Source: Beroe ovata
Lineage: Eukaryota > Ctenophora > Nuda > Beroida > Beroidae
Assembly (NCBI GenBank): GCA_946803715.1
Contig: CAMPET010000181.1
Coordinates: 106,976 to 139,524, forward strand
DNA length: 32,549 bases
Direction of reading: 5' to 3'
Below the pieces are notes generated by a model that saw nothing but the letters and a program-made list of their open reading frames with translations, was not told where the DNA came from and made no database searches. The position numbers and the translations under genes are program-made. Shown piece after piece: positions 9,208-18,606 of the stretch; within the stretch, counting starts at the first letter, position 1, and each line of letters begins with the position of its first letter.

Positions 9208-10185
9208 ATAAGCATAATGTACAAGCATGGTGTGAAACTACAAATTTTCTTGAGTATAATAAGTTTGTTAATATTTTAGAAAATATGTTTTTGTAATCAT
9301 TTCAATTGATGTAGATTTTGTAACGATTTTGGCGCCCATAATTTAACAGGCATGATGTTAAAATTGTGATTCAGTAGATCCAGTGAATTCAGAAGATCCA
9401 GGTATTAAATCCTATTTTCTATCAAAATTTTCTATCAAAAAATGTCTTATAAGAATGTTTACTTCCTGAAGTACAATAATTCATATTGCACTTGAGAGCA
9501 GGTAACAGGATCAGAATTCTGAGATATGATCATATGAAAGAGATAAGAGAAACCTGTGATTAGAAGGGTGTAAGAAGAAGAATAATAGTAGATAACATCA
9601 AAAATTAAAGAACAGATAAAAGACCAATCAAAATGGGAGTCAAAGCTTATTCAACTCTTAATGAGGAAGATTAGATAGTCTTACAAGTTTCTCAGAACTT
9701 TTATATTTAAGAAACATACCAATCCTTTACTTAAATTAGGTACTCTTGATTGTACAGAAGTGAATTTTTCAATATACATTATTTACTGATGCAAGTTACT
9801 GGGGACCAGTGATTACTATGTTGTATACATTTATTAACAGGATATGGAGTTCAATAGTTCATGGTAATGTGAATCATGTCTCTAGCAGCTCTTAAGTAAT
9901 TAGATTTCTAGTCACCTATACTTATACTCTGATATAATCTGATTGATTTAGCATGTTGGCATTCATCCCGCATTCCTCTTATTGGCATGTCTTATTATAC
10001 ACTCCCGTATGATTATGACCATGAGAAAAAGCACCAAGCCAAGTGTCAAGGGAAATATAACATTCAGGAGCATACCTGAGAGGAGAAGTTTCTTGTTAAT
10101 TACTCGCACAATATACGATAGATAATATACAGGTCGTCGTGTCTAGAGTCGTAACTGGATAGCAAGGGGTCATTCATGCATGACA
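9208..10185. other. No gene seen
   Basis: AT-rich DNA without long frames or recognisable domains. A short doublet (GTAGATCCAGTGAATTCAG followed by AAGATCCAGG near 9371-9401) and a doubled TTTTCTATCAAAA near 9413-9438 are the only local repeats I noticed. Confidence 0.5.
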
Positions 10186-10202
10186 TTAACAGTAAAACTT
10201 AC

Positions 10203-10745
10203 GTCCTGTATGTGTATATCTGAAAACTCTCACAACTTCTCGCTTGTAACAATCATGTAGAATTGCATTTCTTGTTTCATTGTTCCTGTTGAACTTCTTG
10301 CTGTGCCTCAAAGCTGCAGTTTCAACACAACTCCTGAATTTTACTTCTGTGTTGTTGGAAGGCGTGATTTCAGGGTATACTTCCTTGCCATCAACTGAAA
10401 AATAGCGTTCACAATGAATGGGGCTTTGAACCATTAGTTGATGAGAATCCTGCTAATTCTATTAATGGATGTTGAATAATATCACCTACATGCAAGAAAC
10501 TTGTCCATTATTTGATTGATTGACTGGGTAGAAGCTGGGATGACTGTTGTCTCTGAATGTGTAACTGCCCCATTGCCCTGACTCTCTGTCCCCTTAACTT
10601 CTTGCTCCATTGTCCTTCTTGGATCAAATGAAGTTGTGTGGTATGGGCCTTCGGTCCTCTTTACAAATCTAAAGTTCAAGTTTTCTGTCCATGAAATGCG
10701 GATCATCATTACAAAGTTGAGATGAAGCAGCCACAAAGATCTCAT
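10203..10745 (-). CDS. Possible exons of an unknown gene
   Basis: Two neighbouring open segments are seen. The first (10745 down to about 10492) starts with ATG and a hydrophobic MRSLWLLHLNFVMMIRISW that could be a signal peptide. It is then polar and ends at a plausible donor GCAT|GTAGGT. The second (about 10451 down to 10203) is Cys- and Lys-containing (SPIHCERYFSVDGKEVYPEI, LRHSKKFNRNNETRN) and ends at a strong donor, GGAC|GTAAGT. The two do not join in frame with the acceptor available between them: the gap is only ~47 bp and the splice gives a stop. Either they are not consecutive exons or this is not a gene. I recognise no family. Confidence 0.22.
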
Positions 10746-11620
10746 CCTGAATTGAGAGAATCTAACTGAGCCAAAAATAATTTATAGAAATGTGAAACCA
10801 ATAATTGAATCCTGTTTGGAGTGCTACATATCAGTGCTACATCAGTTGACAAAATGGCAGATCTCGCACACGACTACGCTTCACACTGTGGCGTCAAGAA
10901 CAGCAAGGGTATATTGCTAATGATGTAAATTGAGAGAAGTGTGCATCTTTCATTACGTTATTATCGCCAAATGTTTAGATAACATGTAACCGTGTGTCAA
11001 TAAAACTCAAAACGTAGAGAGATTCGCTAAACGCAACCTTTTGTTATACATGCAGTTGTGAAAGCAAGGTTTTTCATGAAACATTCATTTAATTGTCAAC
11101 CAACATTTTAATGACTAATTCTTTCTATAGGCGCGTATGGAATGATGGAGGTGGCAAAAACGTAGGTCGTAGGATGATCGACAGAAACTAGAACATTCGA
11201 CATCCGGAGATCATCTCGACGAAATGGAGCGATAATGGCAGGTAATGAGACTCAGCCAGTTAATCATCCACTCAATTAGTGATATATATATGTGTGTGTA
11301 TCGGTTGATTAGCTCGACTGTGATATGTATGTGTTAATTCCGTATTATAACCCTTGTGACGATGCCGCGGGTAATTGGTCTCGATGCTATTTATATCGTC
11401 TAGATCGATGATCTTGTTGGAAAATGGGTTGAAGGTGGCGCTCTTATACGCCATGATCTTATTGATCTAGAGTAGTGGATGCAGCAACTTTTCCCTGACA
11501 GGCTCTTACTAAGGAACCTAATTAGGGACTTGAAGCTTTGAAAAGGACTTGATCTAAGGAATTGTTTGAAAGGGGTAAACAGACATCAGACTCAAGTCTC
11601 GGACTAAGATGCCTGTTTTC
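10746..11620. other. No supported gene
   Basis: A Kozak-like ATG at 10855 opens a short frame (MADLAHDYASHCG) ending in AAG|GTATAT, but no in-frame continuation was found at the acceptor TTCTATAG near 11130, where a stop follows. The rest is AT-rich with a small TATATGTGTGTG tract near 11286. Confidence 0.4.
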
Positions 11621-11641
11621 TCACAGGGACATGCAGTAGCA

Positions 11642-12706
11642 ATGGTGTTGATATTATAAAGGAGCACTTTAGGACGAGCGAGGGAATTTACAAGCTTGTG
11701 CACCATGTCGCATTCTATACCGTGCTCGGGCTCAAACACCCCAAGTGAGTAGCAAATTCATGGATCTGTTGATCGGACAAGCTCATTTATTTTCATTTCC
11801 CGGTCCTTTGCGATAAGAGTTCCTAGCATTGCTAGTCAAGCTGTTATGGTGTTTGATGCCATGAATTTCTCCATCAATAACAGGGGCATCATTCCCAATT
11901 TAAACTCTCTCCTCTTCAGAATGCCCCTGCCCCGAATCACTCTCTTCACGATCAAAGATCAGTTTGGCAGCCGAGAGAAGATAATATACAATTTGACACG
12001 AGACCTGTATCTCCTAAATGCTTCTGATCTCCAGCAGGTTAGTAATACGGGGGNCATCAGGGACATTTGTGTGAAGGCCAGACGCCACGCGGAATTGGAC
12101 TTCCAGTACGCAGATAATTCGTACAACAAGAGGCTCCAAGGACCCTACTTCGAGGAAGGTGATTGGGTTTACACTTTTATCGAGTGCCCGGCTCACAAAT
12201 TCTCGAAAAGGTGGCAAGGTCCATACCTTATCAAGAAGAAACTGGATGACCATGTGTACGTAATAGACCTTGGCAACAAAGACAAGCTAGTGAACATTGG
12301 CAAGCTGAAGCGGTACGTCAAGAGCCGCTACTCTCCAGCACATCTCAATGCGGCCGCACCTGACTTTCAACCAAAGTCACAGCAGAAGAACGACAAGTAT
12401 TCGGAACAGAATGAAAGAGAGAGAGACGGCATGGAGGTGGAGATCATTATGCCAGAGATAAGGCCAGGATCAGGCCCCAACAACGGCACACGGCCCCAAA
12501 ATAACTCAAACCCCCCGGACGATTGGGTGATTGTGGACCCACCTAGCCCCCAAGTTACTCCTCAAATTGATTCTCCCAACATGGCTACCCCTGCCATTGA
12601 TCCTGCAGACGCTGCACCCACTGCACCACGCAGGAATCCCCCCAGGAGCAGGCGAACCCCCAACTTTCTCAACATCCTAGGCAGATCAGCGAAGTCATAT
12701 GACTAG
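11642..12706 (+). pseudogene. Ty3/gypsy-like integrase fragment with GPY/F domain
   Basis: A frame open from 11846 to TAG 12704-12706 encodes GDWVYTF, then RWQGPYLIKKKLDDHVYVID and KLVNIGKLKRYVKS. This is the GPY/F module at the C-terminus of Ty3/gypsy integrases, followed by a Pro/Asn-rich tail ending in PRRNPPRSRRTPNFLN. In the same frame upstream, degraded core remnants such as REFTSL and QIHGSVDRT are separated by stops (TAA near 11657, TAG near 11750). A different frame gives LGLKHPK at the same place, so the core is frameshifted. An N lies at 12054. Protease, RT and RNase H are not present. No LTR pair was seen. It is a dead 3' fragment of an LTR element that integrates by DDE chemistry. 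Confidence 0.75.
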
Positions 12707-13679
12707 ACCCCTAGACTGCTGAAGCAGTTGAATGGCACTCATAGATAGCCATACTATCGTCCTTGCGCTGGGGAAGCATGACGTTAAAAGGCAAGCCCCA
12801 TGCACTATGTAATACAATATTTAGTTAGGTATGTACAGGTGTTTCCACGGACGGTGGGACATTGGGAGGCGGAATGCCTCAGGAGTGTTATTATCATGGA
12901 CCACACTGTCCAGATCACTCCATTCTATAGTAAGGGACAATTCATCAAAATGAATGTCGACAGCAAAAATTAGATGTGCACTTCGGGATATCGAACTTCG
13001 GGATATTTCACTCTTGCTATAAACGAATTCATTTTCGTGCCGTGGCCATTGGGATTGAGACATATCCTATTATCTATGCTCTAGTTCATTTGTCATGGAA
13101 TTCAACAGGAAGCTTGTTTTCAAGTTGCAATCGGTTGCTGCAACTCTTAGCTTAGGTACGTTGGCCTACATCCTTCAAGTGATACTCAGATTCCATGAGA
13201 GCATCATAGGGCACAGTGCTAAATGCTTGATCAGCAAATAAATGCTGGTTGGAGACTCCATTTTGCTATCATAGCATACTAAGATATACTGCAGAATTTG
13301 AGCTCAATGGTTACATATCATGGTAGCAAGATCAAGGACATATCTGGCATCATTCAGGGCATAATTTGCCATCAACAAGAATATAAAAGAACTTCCCACT
13401 CTCACGCTTAAACAGTTTAAGCAACAGGTGTTTACCAAATCGTATCTAATTGTCTCAAAATTGTAGGTACTCATCTGACTAGGAGATGCGTAAATGTGGG
13501 ACGGTAATATAGAGATATATTGTAAAGGTACTACACGTATCATTTACTCAGAATTCAAATAAAATCCATACACATCATTCACACTGCACACATGATTCAG
13601 ATAACGTCGGTCGGACTGTCCGATATCACCCACTCCACAAAGTCATAGACAGCTCATGGGTGGACCACCCACTGGGGAC
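12707..13679. other. No gene seen
   Basis: The sequence past the gypsy fragment could include its 3' untranslated region or LTR, but I found no matching partner upstream. No coding domains are recognised on either strand. A doubled ACTTCGGGATAT occurs at about 12980-13005. Confidence 0.45.
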
Positions 13680-14357
13680 TTAGTTGCAATTGAAAGTACG
13701 CAACATAGCACATGGAGGCCCTACTTCAGATGGCACAAAAGTGTCTCGAAGGTTCAGGCTGTAACAGGACGTCCCATTAGCGGAGATCAAAGACGTCCAC
13801 AGGTCGCCCCGATCTGTCTCCCAATCCCAAGAGCAGGATGTTGCAGCCGCCTTCACCCCTTCCAAGGCATCTCTCCAAACCAACACACGCTTCACGAGGT
13901 TGTAGCGCATCTTTGTAGAAACGTACTTGGAGAGGTGAAGTGAACGACAGGTCTCCGTAACTTTACGCCTCACTCCGGCGGCTAGCAGAGCCACGCCAGC
14001 TGAATGTTCCTCTACCAAGGTCCGGTAGGCGGATAGAGACGTTACACCAGACGCTCTCTTCGACAGCAGCCCATTTAGAGCCGCAACCTCCTCCTCCAGG
14101 AATCGGGACACAACAGTCAGCAATCGGTCTCCAACCTGAACACCCGCTGGGAGAGGATGAAATGCGAAGTACTCTGGTGCAGATCGTGGGTAACGTAGCT
14201 GACGCACCACATCAGGATGCGGATTAAGGGGAGGCGGAGGTGGCGGCGGAGACGACGGAGAAGCCGGTAGAGGAGCGGGTGGAGAAGTTGGAGGAACATC
14301 ACGCCCGGGGCTGAGCTCACTACTGTCGAAAGTCAAAACAACTTCGTCGGAGTTCAT
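13680..14357 (-). CDS. Unknown 225-aa protein with proline-rich N-terminus
   Basis: The frame starts at ATG 14357. Residues ~20-45 are a proline run (SPPAPLPASPSSPPPPPPP). The rest is predicted mostly helical and alanine/leucine rich (VGDRLLTVVSRFLEEEVAAL, EEHSAGVALLAAGVRRKVTE, KMRYNLVKRVLVWRDALEGV). It ends ...AMLRTFNCN. There is no transmembrane segment, zinc knuckle or other motif I recognise. Its GC content is clearly above that of its surroundings. A TATA-like ATATAAAG lies ~45 bp upstream of the ATG, and palindromes lie beyond it, so it may be a real single-exon gene or a gag-like ORF1 of an unidentified retroelement. The function is unknown. Confidence 0.5.
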   Translation of the reverse strand: MNSDEVVLTFDSSELSPGRDVPPTSPPAPLPASPSSPPPPPPPLNPHPDVVRQLRYPRSAPEYFAFHPLPAGVQVGDRLLTVVSRFLEEEVAALNGLLSKRASGVTSLSAYRTLVEEHSAGVALLAAGVRRKVTETCRSLHLSKYVSTKMRYNLVKRVLVWRDALEGVKAAATSCSWDWETDRGDLWTSLISANGTSCYSLNLRDTFVPSEVGPPCAMLRTFNCN

Positions 14358-14361
14358 GTCA

Positions 14362-14490
14362 CACTTCAGAAGTGATACTCCCTGACACTCCTTCCCAACT
14401 TTATATCAGACCCTCTGAGCAATCACGTGCGACACGTGACCCCTGTCATCGACAGGAGGTAGCAATTTGATCCCTGTCAACGACAGGAGA
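14362..14490 (-). promoter_or_regulatory. Putative promoter of the 225-aa ORF
   Basis: Reading the minus strand toward the ATG at 14357: two similar palindromes, CCTGTCAACGACAGG (about 14473-14487) and CCTGTCATCGACAGG (about 14442-14456), 31 bp apart; two CACGTG hexamers (about 14424-14438); a TATA-like GATATAAAGT (about 14399-14408); and a further palindrome CACTTCAGAAGTG (14362-14374) just before the ATG. The spacing suits a core promoter with paired factor sites. This is inference only. Confidence 0.4.
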
Positions 14491-15131
14491 GATACTTGTC
14501 TTCATGCACCTTGGCGCATAATTAGGATGGTGCCAACGACAGATTCATCTCATCAGACCCTGTCGTTGTCGAGACTAAAGACTTCCAGACAATCGTGAGT
14601 TTACTGGCGGCTGAAAGGACACCAGTTAGATGCTTGGTGTGTGGCGGAATGGCTAGGAGTAGGTGGTACGGCACAAGGCCGAGGCGTACGGAGGACAGCA
14701 GAGACGAGGACTGTGACGGGCAGCGGACGTTCGGCATGACCACGAGGGTCACAAGTGTCTGCAAACGATTCATACAGATACGCGTAGTGATCATGATGTG
14801 TACATTGGCAGTGAAACATGAACTTTGTTTTATTTACCTGACAAACTGATACGTTCGCGCTGCGCGATTTCTCGTGAGATATTTAACTTTTATAGCAGTG
14901 TTAACAAGACCTTAACACGTATTACTGTTTTAAATTTTAGTTTATTATTACTTTGACTAGACTTATGTTAATGTTATGCATGATTTTCCCACAAAATCAG
15001 TTTTTGNGTAGTTATTTGGTAGTTATTGACTAGTGTTCTAAATCAATATTCTATGCACAATAGTCAATACCTATATATTGGATTTATGCCTGTACAGTGC
15101 GTGAATCATCGTTACCGATGTCACGTCATAG
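14491..15131. other. No supported gene
   Basis: The first 300 bp are GC-rich with another inverted CGACAG / CTGTCG pair (14535 and 14561) and short frames that match nothing I know. The rest is AT-rich and includes an N at 15007. The earlier exons expected for the acetyl-CoA synthetase gene are not here. Confidence 0.45.
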
Positions 15132-16904
15132 GCAGATACTGGGAGACAGTAGAACGACTCAAGATGAACCAGTTTTACGGTGCTCCCACTGCACTCAGAC
15201 TCCTTATGAAGAGCAGTGATGAGTTCGTCACTAAATATGACAGGTGAGATGGCTCATGGATCGGAAAACCTTTTCCTTGGACTGTTAGAATTTATATGAT
15301 TATCAACTTATCGGCAGTGTAACTAATCCCTTCCCTCCCACTATTTTGAAACAACTCCCATCTGCCCCTATCCCTGCCCTTATCTGTCCCGACTCGACAC
15401 CCTGACACTGCCGCCCCCCCAGGAGTTCACTGAGGACACTCGGCACTGTTGGGGAGCCGATCAACCCGAAGGCGTGGCAGTGGTACTATGACGTGGTGGG
15501 CGAGGGCCGATGCCCCATAGTGGACACGTGGTGGCAGACTGAGACGGGTGGTATCATGATAACACCGAGACCGGGGCCGCACACCGAGAACTTGAAACCC
15601 GGGGCCGCAATGAGACCGTTCTACGGTGTGGAGTTAGCCCTCATGAACCCAGACACCAAGGTATCTTGTGTTTGTTAATGTTGTGTTTATTAATGTTTCA
15701 ACCTTACCCATACCCATGCACGTGCTCTTATAGGAACAATGAACATGTATAAGTACACCCGTTACTCATACACGCCCAATGTCCCCCAGACCGTAACATA
15801 TTCCCCAGACCCCCATAGAGGGTAACGATGTATCGGGACACCTGTGTGTAGCTCACCCCACGCCCGGCATGGCGCGCACTGTGTATGGGGACCATGACCG
15901 ATTCATCAAGACTTACTTTGCTGAATACCCTGGTTACTACTTCACCGGTAAGACCGCGTTCTTCATTCGCGTTGCCCAAATACAGTTGTTTTGTTTAGCA
16001 ACACAGTCCTTGTTTAGCAACGCAGTCCTTGTTTAGCAACACACTCCTTGTTTAGCAACACAGTCCTTGTTTAGCAACACCGTCCTTGTTTAGCAACACA
16101 GACCTTGTTTAGCAACACTCCTTGTTTAGCAACATTATAATGTCCCCAGGTGACGGTGGATATAGGGACGGTGATGGGGATATCTGGCTAACTGGACGGG
16201 TGGACGATGTTATGAATATTAGTGGACATAGGATTGGGACAGCAGAGGTTGAGGGTGTGCTAGTGGACCATCCTGCTGTAGCTGAGAGTGCTGTCGTCCC
16301 AAAACCTCATGAGATCAAGGGCGAAGGTGAGGTGCCCGCCTGTGCCCGGTTCCCGGCTGTGCTCTGTGCCCGGCTGTGCCCTGTAGCCGAGTCTTCATTC
16401 AGCGCATTTTATGCTGAAAAAAGGTGGCATTTCTGGTGGTCCTTTGCGAAATTAAACATTCCGAATAGAGCAGCTTATATTTGTTCGGATAAGGACTCCC
16501 TGTTAATCACAATCAAGCATGTAAAACTTCATCTCAGGAATATTTGCATACGTGATTCTGAAGGAAGGAATTGAAACTGATCACGCTACCTTGAGACAAG
16601 AGATGTCTGTTATGGTCGCTGCACGGATTGGGAAATTTGCCAAACCAGAGGCCATTGTCGTGAGTTTGTTTCTTTTACGCAGAAAGTCTGACAGAAAGTC
16701 AGTCATCAAATTATCCTAAATCCAACTTGTATTATTATATATTTTCAGTTGTGTCCAAATTTGCCCAAAACAAGGAGCGGTAAGATAATGCGGCGTATTC
16801 TGGTAAAGTTGGCCAAAGGAGAAACAGAGGGATTCGGCGATACATCTACTCTTGCAGAGCCAGTGGTTGTCGATCAACTTATTGAGTTGGTGAAAAGTTG
16901 TTAA
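15132..16904 (+). CDS. ACSS: Acetyl-CoA synthetase (AMP-forming), 3' six exons
   Basis: Exons 15132-15243, 15423-15660, 15809-15947, 16150-16326, 16538-16659 and 16749-16904 join in frame through GT..AG introns and end at TAA. Signatures in order: [36 protein letters not shown], the adenylate-forming core [38 protein letters not shown] (A8 hinge region), [20 protein letters not shown], and the C-terminal catalytic lysine motif [13 protein letters not shown]. The enzyme makes acetyl-CoA from acetate, ATP and CoA through acetyl-AMP. The visible part covers roughly the last half; N-terminal exons with the acetyl-binding region are not found upstream. The [11 protein letters not shown] and ISGHR segments look nearer to ACSS1 and the VGEPINP segment nearer to ACSS2, so I leave the paralogue open. 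A poly(A) signal AATAAA lies at 17053. Confidence 0.93.
15990..16134 (+). repeat. 18-bp minisatellite before an ACSS splice acceptor
   Basis: Eight tandem copies of TTGTTTAGCAACACAGTCC, mostly 18-bp spaced and with small variants, fill the intron just 16 bp upstream of the acceptor CCCCAG at 16149. Confidence 0.9.
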
Positions 16905-17595
16905 TTGAGAGGTAAAATTTGATTTTGATTGATTTGTACGGGGCTAATGATGTCTTTTAACTTGTGATGTTTGTCACACTTATTCAGCAAATATTTTATC
17001 AGAGTTTTATGTGAAAAGTGATTTTTACGAGCTTACACACCCATTTGAAGTGAATAAAATGATATGGTTGAATTGAAATGACTGCTATCGACATTCGACA
17101 GTCTTACTTTCCAACGATTTAAGCAAATATATAATCGATGATTTGCTGTCAGTGTTTATGTTTGCATTACTTTTAAATTTCCTTTCTGCTACTGACTGCA
17201 TCTTACCACAGGCACTCTGATGAAATGTCTAGATCAGCGACAGTTTCGTTAGGGACAGTCACAGTTTTGCTGTTTAGCCAGCGTAAGGCGCATTGGTTTT
17301 CTCTAGAGTATAGGCACTGCGTCACGAGCAATTGTTTAGCGCGCACTGTAGATTTCATGAACACACTAAATTAAATCAACAATAATTATTATTCCACTTT
17401 AGATTTTGATAAGAAAGTTTATGCAGAAACCTGCTAATAAAGACGATTCGCTAGTAACCGAACAGAGCATCCTTTGGAAGACATTGTCTTGTATCACTTA
17501 ACCCTTATAAACCTATTGCCCCAATACCCAAATAAACCTAACAACCTAATAAACATATTACCCTATTTAACCTGACCCTCTTATCTTTCCCTAGG
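16905..17595. other. ACSS 3' flank and PPIL4 upstream region
   Basis: The first ~155 bp are the likely ACSS 3' untranslated region, ending near AATAAA (17053). The rest is AT-rich without coding signal. Just before the PPIL4 ATG is a short tract with repeats of CCCAATA / CCTAATAAAC (about 17505-17570), possibly the 5' untranslated or promoter region. Confidence 0.55.
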
Positions 17596-18327
17596 ATGTC
17601 AGTGTTAATAGAAACCTCGCTGGGGGACATCGTTATCGATCTAATGACCAAAGAGCGTCCCCGAGCGTCACTCAACTTCCTCAAACTATGCAAACTCAAG
17701 ATGTACAACTACTGCTTATTTCATAACATCCAGAGAAACTTCATGATACAGTCGGGTAAGCTTGGTTTCCTACTTCTAGATATTTTGTTTTGATTTGAAC
17801 AATTCAATCAACTACATCACGTACTGTATCAGCTGTAATGGAATGCAGAATATTCATGACACTATTTCTGCATATTTCAGGAAACATCGATGACAAAGGC
17901 GGTAGTTCAGTATTCCGAATACTGTACGGTGAACAAGCGAAATTGTTTGAGAGGGAAGCAGTACCAAAGATAAAGCACTCAGAAAAGTACACAGTGTCCA
18001 TGGTTAACGATGGTGTGTAATGTATCATCAGTTTATTTATGTTTAAAAATGATCTGAAATAAGCAGTTTTTCCAGCTAAATAATCAGTTTCTTCAGTAAC
18101 TAAAACACTTGATATCGATTCATGTATAAGTAACGAATTTTCAAGAATTAACTCGAATGACCTAAAAAAACATAAGCGTCAAGTTTAAATTCTGTCTGCT
18201 TGAGACATAGTTTAACCTCGACTTTCTCCAGGGAATGGGTACCACGGGTCACAGTTTCTCATCACCACAGTGGAAAATGCCGACGCACTCGATAATGTTC
18301 ACACTGTCTTCGGAAAGGTGGCTGAGG
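17596..18327 (+). CDS. PPIL4: Cyclophilin-type peptidyl-prolyl isomerase PPIL4, first three exons
   Basis: The start ATG at 17596 matches the PPIL4 N-terminus ([16 protein letters not shown]). Exons 17596-17755, 17881-18012 and 18232-18327 join in frame (phase 1 each) and read [20 protein letters not shown], then [33 protein letters not shown], and [20 protein letters not shown] to VFGKVAEG. This covers essentially the whole cyclophilin fold. PPIL4 is a nuclear, spliceosome-associated cyclophilin with a C-terminal RRM and charged tail. Its RRM and tail exons are not in the window: the next gene, Kv, lies 280 bp on, on the opposite strand. Either the missing exons lie far away with Kv nested in an intron, or the gene is truncated here. 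Catalytic-site conservation appears reduced, as is usual for this branch. Confidence 0.9.
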
Positions 18328-18606
18328 GTAGGTCGATATTCAATATAGGTACAGTTCTATATATATCCACAAAACTCTTATTCAGTGTACAAGTCCTAAA
18401 TGAAACACGCATATAGAGTAATGTTTAGCAATAAATTGAAATAATTTCAGAAATGAATACAGTAGAAATAATACTTCAGCAATAGAATAAAGATCACAAA
18501 AACAGTCAGTTGCCAGAGTTTATCAACCTCCTCATTGAGTTAATTACTTCGTCATGAATGCTAATAACTTAATAATTCGTCATCATATATCACGAATCAG
18601 TGGTCG
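18328..18606. other. Short region between PPIL4 exon 3 and the Kv stop
   Basis: AT-rich, no coding signal; it would hold PPIL4 intron and Kv 3' untranslated sequence on opposite strands. Confidence 0.5.

Noticed and set aside
10855-11165. Possible two-exon start of a gene (MADLAHDYASHCG...)
   Set aside because: The donor and acceptor look fair, but the join meets an early stop and no homology is apparent.
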